Source: Symbiodinium natans
Taxonomy: Eukaryota; Sar; Dinophyceae; Suessiales; Symbiodiniaceae
NCBI GenBank assembly: GCA_905221605.1
Contig: CAJNDS010002076.1
Location: 404,463-468,462, forward strand
Direction of reading: 5' to 3'
Length of the DNA stretch: 64,000 nucleotides
Made by a program: the position numbers and the translations under genes. The notes beneath the pieces are model-generated. The model made no database searches. It worked only from the letters and a program-made list of their open reading frames with translations, and was not told the origin of the DNA. Each line of letters opens with the position of its first letter. The first letter of the stretch is position 1. Positions 49,476 to 61,881 of this stretch are shown one piece after another.

Positions 49476-50309
49476 CCCCCCCCAAACGGACCACATCCTT
49501 CAGTCGACAACTAACCCCCCTATAATTGCTTGAAGGGTCTAGGGTTTAGAGTTTGGATGCATTGAGAGCTTAGGGATGTGTAGCCATACACGCTTGCGCA
49601 GCAACCTTACCAACCATGCCTTCGGCAAGTCTGCAATATAAAGTTTGCTGTCAGAGAGGCTGCAAACACTCGTCCTTGTCTACCTCTGTTGTCTAGACCA
49701 CAAAATCTCAAGGATTTGAGCTGCGAGCCCAAATGCTCGTCAGGGTGTGGGTACTTTTGTGTAAGAAGTCGGAAGTGCCCGCCGCTCAGGTCAAGCATCA
49801 AATCCAAGAGTTGGCGATCGAGGGTGGGTGGGCAACTTAAGCAGCCCTCCTTGCTGTCAGGCCTTAAAGACCTTAAGAACCGAAGGCTCTGAAGGTGTGC
49901 TAATCTGATGCTAGCAACTTCCTCAAACAGAGCCGCAATGTCGAGTCTTCTTTCTTATCCAGAACATGCCACAACCTTCCTGGGGATGCATGAGTCATGA
50001 GTGCAAGCGGATGGCATATAACTTCGGTGTCCCCCCTCCGGGGCAGCGTTCACACATTGCAGGGTGCAACAACACATAGGTAGAGGCTACAGTAGGTTGG
50101 CGCTATATAGGCCATTGTCCATACGGGCATTGGATTCTGGCTGTACGAGTACTAGCCCTAATTGTTAGTGCTTAGGTCGCCAAGCCCCCTATCAATCCTA
50201 CAGTTGAAGGATCTTGTGCTTCATGCTTGGTTTATTGATGTTTTTTCTAGGGTAGGGTATTTTTTTGTGTTTTTTTCTGTTTTTTTTGTGGTTTTTTCTG
50301 TTTTTTAAG

Positions 50310-50335
50310 CAAGAAAGAAAGAAAGACAGAAAGAG

Positions 50336-50369
<34 letters not shown>

Positions 50370-50667
50370 GAAGGAAGGCAAGACAGAAAGAAAGAAAGGA
50401 AGAAAGAAAGGAATAAAGAAAGGAAAGAAAGAAAGAAAGAAAGAAAGGAAAGCAAGACAGAAAGAAAGAAAGAACTAAAGAAAGAAAGGCCGAAAGAAAG
50501 GAAAGCAAGACAGAAATAAAGAAAGAAAGAGAGAAAGAAAGAAAGAAAGAAATAAAGAGATAAATAAAGAAAGAAGGAAAGCAAGACAGAAAGAAAGAAA
50601 GGAAGAGAGAAAGAAAGAAAGAAAGAAAGAGAGAAAGAAAGAAAGAAATAATGAGATAAAGAAAGAG

Positions 50668-50710
<43 letters not shown>

Positions 50711-50748
50711 AAATAAATAAAGAAAGAAAGACAGAAAGAAAGAAATAA
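50310..50748. repeat. AAAG tetranucleotide tract
   Basis: About 440 bp of GAAA units with interruptions such as GGAAAGCAAGACAG that recur several times, implying tandem duplication of larger blocks. Poly-Phe/Leu/Ser minus frames are artefacts. Confidence 0.95.
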
Positions 50749-50760
50749 CCCCCCCCCCCA

Positions 50761-51025
50761 GCTTTGTTTAAGCCGTGCAAGCTTGCCTCAAAGCATATGC
50801 CATATGCACACTTTTGCGGAAACCCATCGTGCGAGAATCGTCACATTTTCGGAAACCCATCATGCGAGAATCGTGTTTGCAAATGGGGGGGGCTGCGCCC
50901 CCCCGCTTTCTCAAGCCGTGCAAGCTTGCCTCAAAGCATATGCCATATGCACACATTTTCGGAAACCCATCATGCGAGAATCGTGTTTGCAAATGGGGGG
51001 GGGCTGCGCCCCCCCCAACCCCCCG
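50761..51025. repeat. Direct repeat of a 115-145-bp unit with GC hairpin
   Basis: Unit 1 starts at 50761 and unit 2 at 50905. Both contain CAAGCTTGCCTCAAAGCATA, a CATATG palindrome pair, GGAAACCCATCATGCGAGAA, and end in a perfect hairpin of a G7-9 run, CTGCG, C7-8. Unit 1 carries an extra internal copy of the GAAACCCATC.TGCGAGAATC segment. Lies directly after the AAAG tract. Confidence 0.9.
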
Positions 51026-52128
51026 CTTCCCGCAACACACCCTACACCCTAAACCCTAAGCCGTAGTTCCGGACTGAAGGGGCAATGATACGAGGAGCAA
51101 CCTTGACCCCGCAAACCGTAGAGCCTAATAAGACCCAAACCGTCCACCATAAGCCGCAAATCCTGATAGAATGTTTGCGGCCTACATGCGCAGTAAGCCC
51201 TAAACCGAAGCAAAGTTTCAGATTGAAGCATCCGAGGTTCCTCTTGAACCAGCCCCGGACGTTAACTAGCTTTTGAGTCCTGTCGGGGCCAACGATGGCC
51301 GCCCCGACGCTCCAAGCGCGAGTTGCAAAAGGACGAAGGGTTGGACGTAATGTGTTGTTGTAGCACGTTGAGATTTGGACCTGTTCCGGACACGCGGTGC
51401 TGCTGAGAGGCCATCGGAAGCTGAAAACCAGCAAAATTCACCAAAAAAACCAGAAAAACACACAGAAAAGAATTCCCACCAGAGGAGGACGACAGGCAGA
51501 ACCAGGAGGGCATGTTCTGAAAACCCCAAGAAAAGCAAGAAAAAACAAGAAAACTCACAAAAAAAAACCAGAAAAATTGACAAAAAAAACCCTCGCTCCT
51601 TTTTTCTACTCCATCCCATAGGGGTTACGTGGCTGCGTCGAGGCCTTGGCACAACCCGCCGGCGCTCCGCCGTTTCCGCGAGATGGGTCAGGCCTGCTGA
51701 AGAGGGTGAGACATGTTTTGGTTCACCAGGTTAAGTTATTATTTCGGCTTTCCGGTTGGTTTGGAGATTGGTGCGGTTTTGGGTGCTAGGGGCCTGGGTG
51801 TTGGGAGGGTTTAGGAGCGAGAGATGTTTGTGGGTGGCATGGGCTCCTATGCCAGAATGGGCCCGATGAGCCGAGGCAAGAAGGAGCTCGGGTCTTCCAT
51901 GCTTTGATACACCTGAGCTACAATCTCGGCTCATCCCAACAGCGCAGCGAAACTGTGCAACTATCCTCCTGAACCCCATAACGACCCAGCACCCGAGTCG
52001 GAAGCCTCCATAAACATCCCATAGCACCCTCAAGCAAATCCTACAAACCCGAAGCCCTACCAACACCACCTCCACCCTGTGTTCCCTTCCTGCGCCGCCG
52101 CTTCAGTCCCTCCCCCCCCCCCCCCCAG

Positions 52129-52200
52129 GCGGTGTCCAAGAAGCTCCAGCAGCTGGCGGAGTCCAGGCCACGCTCTGGCGCCAAGGAGCCGAAGAGCCGA
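52129..52200 (+). CDS. Putative exon upstream of, or within, the E1 gene
   Basis: After a long C-run ending CCAG, 24 codons read AVSKKLQQLAESRPRSGAKE then PKSR before a GC donor, with very strong codon bias. Phase 0 at both ends. It could correspond to the region after the first nucleotide-binding fold of E1 (where RAEVxxxxLxELN is expected), but the match is weak; it may belong to another gene. Confidence 0.5.
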
Positions 52201-52593
52201 GCTCCGGGGTTCAGGGATTTGGAGACTTGCATGCGGGGATTCCGACAGTAGGGGTAGCCTGGGGTATAAAAGGGGCACCCCGTTTCTCAGAATCTCCGCC
52301 GGTGAACTGAAAAGCTGCCGGCGGGCTGTAGTCACGGAAAGAGTCGATAAAAAAGGAGTCGATACCAGGATTCGCGAACTGCCCCCAAAATCCCCAGAGC
52401 CCCAAAACCCCTGTCCCTCTTAAGCTCCCAAAGGCAACATAACAGACTCCTCCGGACCCAAGAGTAGTCTTTACATAGTATGAATGTCAACGGCGTTCAG
52501 AAGAATTACTCTGCCGCGCAGGCCACATGAAATCCGTGAAATGGAGGTTTTTGCCTTTCTACTTCGCAGTACAGTCATCGGCCTTGAGTTCAC

Positions 52594-55500
52594 GGTAGCC
52601 CCCAGGTGGTTTGAAGCTATATATTCCTTGGATGAAATCTAATCCGTACGCAGGAGGCCTCCCAGGGACCAGCCGTACCCAGCATGGCGGCGGGCAGCTC
52701 AGGTATTGTTTGGGTTAGTTGGGGTTAGCAGTCGAAAGAGGGCCCAGGGGGTTCCTTCGAAGATCGGGATTCAGTGATTCAGGGTGGTTGCTTTTCTTCA
52801 CCACGGCAGGCTTGTTTGGGTGCATTTTTTGGCCCCGACATGTCCGGCAGATGGCCGCGTTCAGGACAGCAGCCAAAGGAAGTGTCAGGCTGTTACTAAA
52901 GCAGGGTTCTAAAGTCTGCCTGGTGTTTCTTCCGACCGTTTAGCTACAGCTCGCGATTTGTCGCAACCAGTTGTCACGCCATGTGTCGCGACTTGCGAAA
53001 GCGAAATAATTAATTGACCCCTTGTCTTCCCGCAGCCGCGAACTCCTAATATGTGCAGAGTGCGTGGTTTCGGCAATTCTATACGGGGCATGCTCGAGGT
53101 TGTGTGTTCTGCTTAAGGTTGCGAACCGGTGTTAGGAGGTCAATCTGCCTCGCAGAGATCTGGGCAGAGCGATGCACCATGTCGTTGGAATTTGGGTTTT
53201 CATGCATTGAGAAGTTGGCTTCGTGGACCCGCTCCTTTGGCACCCCACCCCCTAAACCGACAAGGAGTTTGCTGCGACAGCGACCCCGAAAAAAACACTC
53301 TGTTTGTTGTTGCAAAAGCCCGGGTCCACCTTCGGGCCCCCCAACCTGCCTCAACTGCCGCCTCTGAGGTTGCCTCTTGGGAGTGGGGGAGGTGTAACGT
53401 ACTTGGTCATCTGTACACTCCATCGACATATCGATGAGCTTGCAAAGAGGTCTCGACGCAACCGGGTCCTTTCGGGCCAACGAGTGGACGAGGTCAAGGC
53501 GGACATGTGCGTGTGTGTGTATGTATGTATATATATATATATGTATGTGTATGTGTATGTGTATGTGTATGTGTGCGTATGTGTGTGTGTTGAATTCGTG
53601 GCTGATGGCATTATTCTGTTTGTTATTAATTACTAGGTCTTCTTGCGGGCCTTGAATGATGAATGTTTCAAGATGGATGAACCTTCTTGTTCTTCAGAAT
53701 CAGGTATGGTAATGGTGGTGAGATGTGGACTGCATCTTGCAATGCTGGACATTTCAGGATGGCTACTTCGGTGACTTTCTGAACAGACCCGGCATGTATG
53801 AATGTGATAGTCATCATTACGCTTCCTCTTCGCGATGTCTGACTCTTCTAGCGCAAAGAGGATGGCTAACGTAGCAATCTGCAAAGGAGTCCTTCTATGG
53901 CAAGCTATCTCCCTGCAGCATGTGCGGTCAAGATCGATGCCACAACTGCGACTATTTCCCGCCTTCAATGTTAGCAAACTACTCGTACTTCTGCGGCAGC
54001 AGTAGCAGCAACTGCATTTAGCTTTACAATTCGCGCTCGGTACATGTCTAATCGATCGAAACCATTAAGCTGCTGCGTGCCGCTTCCGAATCGCATTCCT
54101 TTTACTTGTATTATCATGCTGTGCATAGGAGAACCCGAGGCAGTAGCGGATGCAGCAACGCCTGTCCATACATCCAGAACCTGGAGAGTTCAGACAGCAG
54201 GTAGAGACCGCTTCACTGTCGAGGAGGCCGGATCGCATCCTGATCAGAGTGTGCTTAGGCTTTGCGTCTACGGGCTTGGGAGCGCACTCTGCGCAGTACG
54301 CGACATGCGCAGAAGCACGGATGGGTCGTGCCAGGATTGCTCCTCATTCCTTATATACTTTTAGCTGGTATCCATCAAGCTTGAGCATTCACCCGGCCGT
54401 GGGCCGCACGAACTCTTGGCCACCTAAACGCAGGGATCTGCGGTGTGGGTGGTGGAGGCTTTGGGGACGACCCTGGGGCCGGACCCGATGGAAAGACGTG
54501 GAAAGATGTTGTGAAGTCGGTGTCCCATTTCTAAGGCCTAAGGCATAGTATACACACACACTTTTTGGTATGTAATTGCATGCAAGCGTATGCAAGCAGC
54601 CAAATCCGATTGGAGCCACTCTGACTGTCCAGGCTTTGAACCTGCTATGCGAGAAGAAGGCAGCATGGCCGTGGGGAAGGGCCAGTGGCGGGCTAAACTT
54701 AGAGCTGCCCTGAAGACGGCAAATTAGGGAGCCTCAATTGTTTACAAGCCGTTTTTGTTCGGAGTGTCATGGTCAGATGCATCTCGAATACTTCCGCTAG
54801 CCCCAAACCCCGAAGTGCAAGAATTTCAAGACCGAGAGGGCCTGCACATGTTAAATTTCTTTGGGTGTCTGGGTCTTTCGACAATGCATGGTGGGTTCGG
54901 ACAGCTACTGTAGACCTACACTGGCCATTGCCTGCATCTCTTGCTAGTTTGAGCGAGCTTGCCCCCCACATGCCCGATCATTCCACCTCTAAGCTGAGTT
55001 TGAGGAGTTTCAAGGTTCGAGTGGCTCACCTCCCTCACGCGCCCAGAGCCTGCCAGGAGCCCATCTGGAAGGGATCCCTCATCGGCGTGGTCCACGCCGC
55101 AGGCATTGGATGGCACTGGTGAAACTCTTTGCTACAGGGAGGAAGTTAATACAATGAGGGGTCGATAGCCCTAAACCGTGAACTTGTTTGAGGACTCCGT
55201 TTACAAGTTGGAAGTTCAGGACTAGATTTGAAGCTCCCTAGGCCCTAGAAGCCTCCAGGTTTGCCAAACTCAATGCAGACCCGAACCACAATCTCGGTCT
55301 TTTCGTTTTCTTTTTGGCTTCGCAGCTCCCCCCAAACAAGAGCCAACGCCCTGTAGGTGTGCAGGAGATGACGGCAATTAACTCCCACTTGCCCGGGAGA
55401 TTCGAGTTCGTGTACGCCCCGAAAGTCCAGGCTGGAGCCAAAAGAGGGGCAGAGCGTACTTGGGGCTGGTCTCCGGCAGTTGGTAGGGATCCTTTTACAC

Positions 55501-58321
55501 TTGACCCTTAAAGTCTTGTAAGGTGGCCAAATCAATATCCTGCGAGAGCTGTGAACTAGCGAAAGGGGTGGACGTGCTTGCAGTCGTAGCCACGAAAGAG
55601 AGAGAGAGAGAGAGAGGCACAGAGCGAGAGACATAGATGTCGGATGAGCATATATAAACCCAGCTCCTGCGAAACATGGCGGCATAATCCCACATGTGGG
55701 TTGCATCTCACAGCAAGCCCCAAATAAGGCTGCCAGATGTCACTACGAAGAAGCGGCAAAGCACTCGCCGGCCTGGAATCCGTCTTCTTTGCTCTCGCCA
55801 CTGCTAGGCTGCATGGAACCTGCATCAGAACTCTGCGATGATTTAGCTGGAGGCGCCAGCGTGAGAAGCGTTGACACATAGCCGAGTGACTACCGCAGCA
55901 TCCTCTTGCTGCTCTTGCTGCTCTTGCTGCTGCTGCTGCTCTTGCTGCTGCAAGCTAGATCAGCCTTGATTTCTCAGAATCCCGACGTTGAGGCCACTTT
56001 GCTTGCTGGCCCTCTGGCCAGGTGGAGACAGTGAGATGGCTGGAAGCGCCTCTTCCTTTCTGGAGTACTACCGTAGGAATCGGTCGGAGCAGGGCTTTAA
56101 GAAGATGGGTCCCAGAGCCTCCACTTCCACCCCAATCACCAAGGCTGTCATGCGACCCTAAACCCTATGAGGCCTCCGCCTTGGGAGCGCCTAAGACTCT
56201 CAATGCCTCAGCCCCCCCCCCCCCCCCCCACCGCATCTAGAAAGCTTCTCCATCGACTTCTCTTGCGTAAGGCTTCAGTCCAAAAGTCAGTGGACCCATC
56301 CAGCGCTTGAGAGGGTCCTGCCACACGCGGCTCGCCCGGCTCGCCCGGTCGCAGTGGAGAGTGTCAAAAAGGAGCTGTGCTTGCGCATGTGTGTGGGTGC
56401 GTGGGGGGATCGCAGAACTTGCACCCCTGACTGACTATGAGTGGGAAACCGAAACGTCAGCACTTAATGAAGGGCTTTTCAGATGCCTTTGTCTACAGAA
56501 GGCGTGACGTCGCTGCCAAGGCAGAGCGCGGAGCTGGTGTGGGCGAATCCGATGCTGCGAGCTGAGTGATGCAAAGGATCCGGGGCTCCAAGGGCTGCGT
56601 TTCATTTTTCTTCATACTTTTTTTCATACGAATTCTGAATGTCACGATGAGGCTTCATTCATGCTCCATGGCTTCCTGACGTCGTGCACCCGTACCCTCA
56701 CCAATCCTTGGAATCGCCACCGATAGTGCATAATAGGCTTTCAAATTCGGGACCTCCGACTCTCAGGCACCGAACACCCAAGCCCCCCCCCCCCTCCCCC
56801 CGCTAAACCCCCCCTAAACCTCCCTTCACACTCCAATCTAGGGGTTTTCGAAATGACGGGGTACCTTGGTGTGGTCCTGATATCAGGGGAACCCTTCTAG
56901 TTGGGGGTCCACTTTAGGAACCCTCAACTCCAGACTCTAAACCCTCAAACACTAAACCCTCAGACCCCTAAGCGCTTATTTTGTAGACCCCCCAAAACCC
57001 TGTACCCTGATTTGCTTGAGGTGGCGACGGTGGTGGCCAAGGCCAAGGCGCTCATGGAGTCCAAGGCGACAGACGTGGAGGCCCCCCGAAGTTGTGGCTT
57101 CCGGAGCTTCAAGTGGTCAGAGCCGCAGATGAGAAGAGGGTTGGTAGAGGGTTTAGGTCGTGTGGTTTTGTTGTTGAATGTTCCTTAGATTGCCTACTTC
57201 ATGTCTTTCGGAGGACTTGGGAACTGCGACCCCAAACCCCGAAATTCCCCGAGACCCCAAGGAGTCCTAGAAAACTTGACGTCCGGGAAGGCAGACATCG
57301 ACGATGGCTTCGCAGCCAAGGCCGAGAACTGCTGAATCAACTCGATGGCTTTACTGTATCCAATTATTGACGCGCTTGGTTGTGAATTGGGCCCAGAAGC
57401 CTTGAGTTTCGGGGATGCGGGCTTTTGCGGATACGGCCTGCTTGTCCAGCAGCTGACGCTTTATTGCCCATCGCGGCCTGCTCGGATGATTGGAACTCTG
57501 GGTTCAGTCGTGACACGACCTGCTGCACCCAACGCCAACGCGAGCTCGCGTGCGCGCTATCAAACCTCGTCACCACTTGCAGGGTGTCAGCCACTGCGCA
57601 GGTCAAGAGCATAAATCAGTTCGTACCAACCAGACGCTCGAAACGTGGCGGCGTTCTTCTTCTATTATTCTTGGACAGAACTCCTGCGACGCTCCATGCG
57701 CGAGTGCAGTTGTGTTCCCTAAATCGTCAAGTCCTACGCTTGACCTTTTGTCCTCGACAAGGCCCCGGACAATACACTTGGCAAGCCCGAATTTCCAAGG
57801 CCCTATACAACCCGAAACCACTCGGTTGCCGGTCTTCCGACCTGCAAACCATAGCAACCAAACATAAGAATCATAAGAAGCTACCATGTCTTCCTTCTCC
57901 TCCTGGGACCTTTTGAAGCGCTCCATGGCCAGTTCCTGCGCCATTTCCACACGCCGCTGCAGCCCATGTCCGCCTTCCTCGGAGGCATTTGTGCACAGGA
58001 GGCCCACGGGGGTGTGTGGGGGGGCTTAGTAGGTGTCAACCAAATCTCCACCCTAAGGGATACGCTGTCCCGGGGCTGCTCAGTTCAGGTTGAGTTGTCC
58101 TCCGAGGTAGTTTCGAGCTTCGAGAATCGCCAGCTCCATTAAGATTCCGACTGCGTCCACTCTTGGAGATGCAAAGGGTCTCAGCGAGAGCCATGTTTTC
58201 ATAGCAGCACAACCCTGTGTTCATGCCGTGGTGCGCCAACAGAGTCAGGGCTGTGCAGGTCGTGAAAGTCGCGGGCAAGTTTACGCCCATTCCTGGCTGG
58301 CTCCACTTCAACGCCGTGGAG
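52594..58321 (+). CDS. UBA1: Ubiquitin-activating enzyme E1, inactive adenylation half, FCCH and 4-helix region
   Basis: E1 activates ubiquitin with ATP and passes it to E2 enzymes (nucleus/cytosol). Exons: 52594-52625 (IGLEFTVA, tentative), 52810-52831 (22 nt, GLFGCIF), 53281-about 53316 (DPEKNTLFVVAK), about 53391-53498 (SGQRVDEVK), 55365-55430 (EMTAINSHL), 56036-56108 (SASSFLEYYRRN, short FCCH), 56416-56498 (LTDYEW…LNEGLFRCL, 4-helix bundle), 56987-57090 (YPDLLEVATVVAKAKALM), 57271-57320 (KADIDDGFAAK), 57933-58001 (FLRHF…PMSAFLGGICAQE), 58259-58321 (VVKVAGKFTPIPGWLHFNAV). From 55365 on, every junction is phase-consistent. The order matches E1 of other eukaryotes; GGI-x-x-QE-V-x-K-x-x-GKF is diagnostic. 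The FCCH domain is shortened relative to the usual family. The N-terminal nucleotide-binding exons were not found. Confidence 0.8.
53510..53600. repeat. TGTATG microsatellite
   Basis: TG/TA alternating repeat in an E1 intron (after the exon ending 53498). Confidence 0.9.
56853..56924. repeat. Dispersed repeat B, copy 2
   Basis: Similar to 33343-33421, here inside the E1 intron between the 56498 and 56987 exon ends. Presence in an intron suggests either an inserted element or a shared intron-derived sequence. Confidence 0.6.
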
Positions 58322-58689
58322 GCCCACCCAAGGCTGCCTTAGGCATTGAGGCTTTTCATAGACTACAGGGAAAGATTGGATAGGTTCGGATGCTCTAGTT
58401 GTATACATTATGACTCATCTGCGTGCTGCCTTGCAGTGGCCTTTGAACTGAGCAGAACCCAGCGCTCTCAATTGACGTCTGCTGAGATGTCTGCCCCAAT
58501 CATGACTTTACCTCACCCTCTAGAAGCCTCCCGAGTCTTCAATTTTCGATGCGCCCTCCAAGGAGATCTTTAAGCCCTTCAGGTACCGAACGCCACTGGC
58601 GCGTAACCATGGATGGAACAAGGTTCTCTCACAATGCACCTCCTACTGTAGAAACTACATTCTCACAATCCCAGTAAGCTATATTGGTA

Positions 58690-58860
58690 TCAGTTTTCTT
58701 ATGTGTTCACACATATACATATATAATATACTTATCTTTAAACTACGATAATATGTACATATATATAGATATATTTATTTATTTATTTATGTATTGTGTA
58801 TATATATATATACTATATCTGTCTATCTATGAATCTATCTGTCTATACACACATAATATA
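58690..58860. repeat. TATA/ATCT-rich microsatellite
   Basis: Mixed ATATAT, ATTT and ATCTGTCT repeats inside the E1 intron 58322-58931. Confidence 0.85.
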
Positions 58861-58931
58861 GAACATGCAGGAGGTTATGAGCTCTAAGCCCTGAACCGCA
58901 ACCCCTGAAGCCGCACAGGCCCTCCCCGAGT

Positions 58932-61527
58932 CGCCGCCAGAGGACACGGCGCCGCAGGGCAGCAGGTGCTTTGCCAAGGGATCTTTCGGGGTTGGGACGG
59001 GGTTTTGTGCTTTTGGAGGAATTGTCCGAGATTTGAGAGATTTTTTTGGGGAAGCCAGGGCTGAAAGCCAAGGTTGGACTGAGTAGGTCCGGTGCTGCTT
59101 CGTACGAACGAAAGCTGAAACACCCAGGTTCAAACCCGCGGCCGTGATTTCTGAAGTAGTTGGCGGCTGGGAGGTATGATGGCCTGGCGGCTGTGTATGG
59201 CCATGGCTTTGTGAAGAAGCTGCAGAGCCTCAAGCGCGAGCCTCGGCAACCTTCCATTGCCAGCTTCATTTGATCTTCCCGACCCTTCAAAGATCCGAGT
59301 CAGGTACTTCATGGTGGGCTGTGGCGCACTTGGGTGTGAGCCGCGAGCTTACTTGGGAAAGGCCTTTGCAAGTACGTCACGGGGATAGTGGAGTCTGCAG
59401 GTTCGGAGCCATTTTCCCATCCTTTTCTTGTGCGGCTTTATGTGTTCCCAAAGATCGGCTGTCAAGCTATGCTGGCATGGTCAAGCCCTTAGGCCCCAAT
59501 CCTTATAATGATATGAGCACTAGATTCATGATAAGTAAGCATCACGGTGAGACAAGCAGGGCGTTGTTGTAATATAGGAAGGGGAAAGTAGTAAGTCGAC
59601 AAGTCGAAAGTAATATGTAGTCTAAGTAGTAAGTTGTAAGGAATTGGTAGCTGGTAATACGCAGTAGGTGATAAGTTGTAGGTAGTGAGGAGCAGTGGTG
59701 GTAGTGGTAGTGGCAGTGAGTGGAAGTGGCAGTGGCAGCGGCAGTGGTAGGGGTGGTGGTAGTGGTGGTGGTGGCGGTGGTGGTGGTGCTGATGATGATG
59801 TGATTGTCACAATCCACCATTTGTGTGCTTTCTTTCCACGGTTTCGGATTTCTCGAGGTTCCTCAAGAACTTCGCCCTGAATGGCGTCTGCTGCGGGCCT
59901 CAGGGCTTGCTCACGGCCTTCCCGGCGGTGCTTCGCCCGGGCTGGGACTCGCTTTTGGGCTTTCTGACTTCCTTGCTGTGGGGTGTTTGGGGCTTGTGGT
60001 GAATAAGGTTGGGGTTGATGGGTCTAGGGCTCCGGGTAGAGGGACTTAGGGTGTAGAGATTCTGAAGGTTTGGTGACTCAGCCAGCCTATGGACAGTCTT
60101 CTTCCTGATCCCAAGCTGCTAGTTGCAATCTACTCCCATGGCTCCTCGCAGAGTTTGTCATGGCAACTTCCATTCCATGGCCGTCGGGACCTTCTGAACC
60201 GACATCCAGCATCGCATTTCTGGTTTGTAAGGGGCAAGTGAGTAGCACAAACCGGCGAAGCAGCTCTAGAGATTAGATTGGAGTGGCGAGGGTGGCCAGG
60301 TGCGGCCATTTCGATGTATCAAAAGCACTTTGGGATTCAGAAATCCGGGGAGAGTCTTCACCTGGAAAGCACCTCCCGGCTCGGCAGATTGAAGGAAGCT
60401 CTTTGCGTTCGCAAAGACCTCGGCCTGGCCGGGGTTGAAGCCGACTGCAGGGAATGCAGGGCTTTCCACCGGAGCTAAGCAGTATCACTCACGGTGCATC
60501 GTCGCGGCCGTCGCCGCGGGTTGGTTTTATGGGCAGCAGGAACTGCAACTTGCAGGGTGTCGAGTGAAGGTTCGGGCGAACATGCGCGCGAGGGCCGATG
60601 CGTGGATGCGTGGTGCCACATGAAGAAGGGACTCAGTGGACGTCGTCGGACGCTTAGCAGCCCTACGGACGAGTAGCAACGCTCAGCTTCAGGGTCTGCA
60701 GCGTCTCAAGGGGTGCCCATAAGATGCCAGGTCACGGATGCGGACCGCATCGAGCTCTCAAACCTAACCCGACAGCCCCTTGGTCGAAGCTCCGGAGCAT
60801 GGGTTGCTTTTCGTCCCTTTTGCCGGCTGATCCATGGATGGTTACACCCTCCCCGCTGCCCCTTGCAGGTTCCTCTTCCGGGAGCACAACGTCGGGCAGC
60901 CGAAGAGCAAGGCGGCCACAGCCATGGCCCAGGCAGGGAATCGATTTCGGGGTCTAAGGCGACCTCGGGGCCCACGCGGTTGTCACTTGCTTGTCAGTTG
61001 CCGTGCTCTCGTTGACATGGCTTTCAGGATAGGTCTAGCTGGGGGAGGTGCACGCGCTGACGAGAAGCTGTATCTCTTGCACTGTCTGCAGACAGGTCAT
61101 GAACCCCGGCATGAAGGTCAGGGCTCTGGAGATGTTCGTTGGGCCCAAGACGGAGGACGCACCATTTCGGTGATACTCGGGAACTACGCGTTGGAGGGTT
61201 CAGCATGGATGGCCCGCTCTCATGTCAACACCGTGAATTCCGAAGGACAGCTTCAATGACGACTTTTGGATGGCCTTGGATGGAGTCTGCAACGCCTTGG
61301 ACAACATGGAGGCAGGATTCAGTTCAAGGCCATGTTCCTGCAGCATCTTGCAGCCATCCAACATGCAATTGTTATGAAATTTATGAACAACCCACGCGGT
61401 GCACAGCCTGCAGCTGCGTTAGACCGGCCTCAGAGACCGCAGTTTCAGCATCAAAAGGCCCGCTTTTATGTCGACGACCAGTGCGTCAAGTACGAGAAGC
61501 CTCTCTTGGAAAGCGGACCCTTGCCGA
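58932..61527 (+). CDS. UBA1: Ubiquitin-activating enzyme E1, active adenylation domain
   Basis: Continuation of the same gene. Exons: 58932-58966 (SPPEDTAPQGS), 59174-59233 (YDGLAAVYGHGFVKKLQSL), 59304-59339 (YFMVGCGALGC, the Gly-rich nucleotide-binding turn), 59858-59915 (FLKNFALNGVCCG), 60731-60774 (VTDADRIELSNLTR, with the ATP-ribose-binding Asp in DxD), 60869-60932 (FLFREHNVGQPKSKAATAMA, with the conserved Arg and Lys), 61096-61155 (VMNPGMKV…VGPKTE), 61246-61311 (DDFWMALDGVCNALDNME, D-x-V-x-x-ALDN), 61458-61527 (ARFYVDDQCVKYEKPLLESG). All reading phases agree across nine exons; donors are GC except GT at 58967 and GA at 61156. These are the ThiF-fold residues that form ubiquitin-adenylate, all apparently intact. 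Confidence 0.96.
59685..59800. repeat. GGTAGT/GGT trinucleotide-like repeat
   Basis: Imperfect AGTGGT, GGCAGT and GGTGGT units inside the E1 intron 59340-59857; Val/Gly/Ser or Pro/Thr frames are artefacts. Confidence 0.9.
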
Positions 61528-61694
61528 GCAAGAGCTTGTGATTGTCTGGGAGTCCAGTCTTGAGTAGAGATCAAATTTTGAATGTAAAGCACGCGCAGAC
61601 TTCGGTTCTGTTCACGCTATAGTGTTGGGATCTCGTCGCGCCGAGCTTCGTTGGCGCCAGCGGATCAGTCTTGTCAGCAGCGGCACTATTGCCT

Positions 61695-61815
61695 AATGAC
61701 ATACATATATATATATATATACATACATACATATGTGTATATATATATGTACACATGACTAAAAATGTATATATGTATAAATGTATATATGTATACATGA
61801 AATATATCATCTTTT
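61695..61815. repeat. TA/CATA microsatellite
   Basis: TATACATA-type repeat within the E1 intron 61528-61881; the intron ends in a long T-run before GCAG and a downstream acceptor CCTAAG is used. Confidence 0.85.
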
Positions 61816-61881
61816 CATGATTAGTTATATAGAAGTTGCATACATAAAAAAGACATTTTTTTTTGCAGCCGGTCTCCTAAG

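Noticed and set aside
50817-50981. Three similar 24-bp segments considered as a CRISPR-like array
   Set aside because: Spacing is irregular, the spacers are not unique, and the context is eukaryotic; it is a duplicated repeat unit.
53633-53977. Minus-strand frame with several Cys/His residues, zinc-finger-like at first sight
   Set aside because: Cys/His spacing does not match a known finger, it lies in an E1 intron, and codon bias is weak.
18408-56498. Idea that the FCCH-like exons at 18.4 kb belong to the E1 gene with two other genes nested in a 38-kb intron
   Set aside because: A phase-consistent FCCH-equivalent (56036-56108) and 4-helix exon (56416-56498) were found directly upstream of the rest of E1, so no giant intron is needed.
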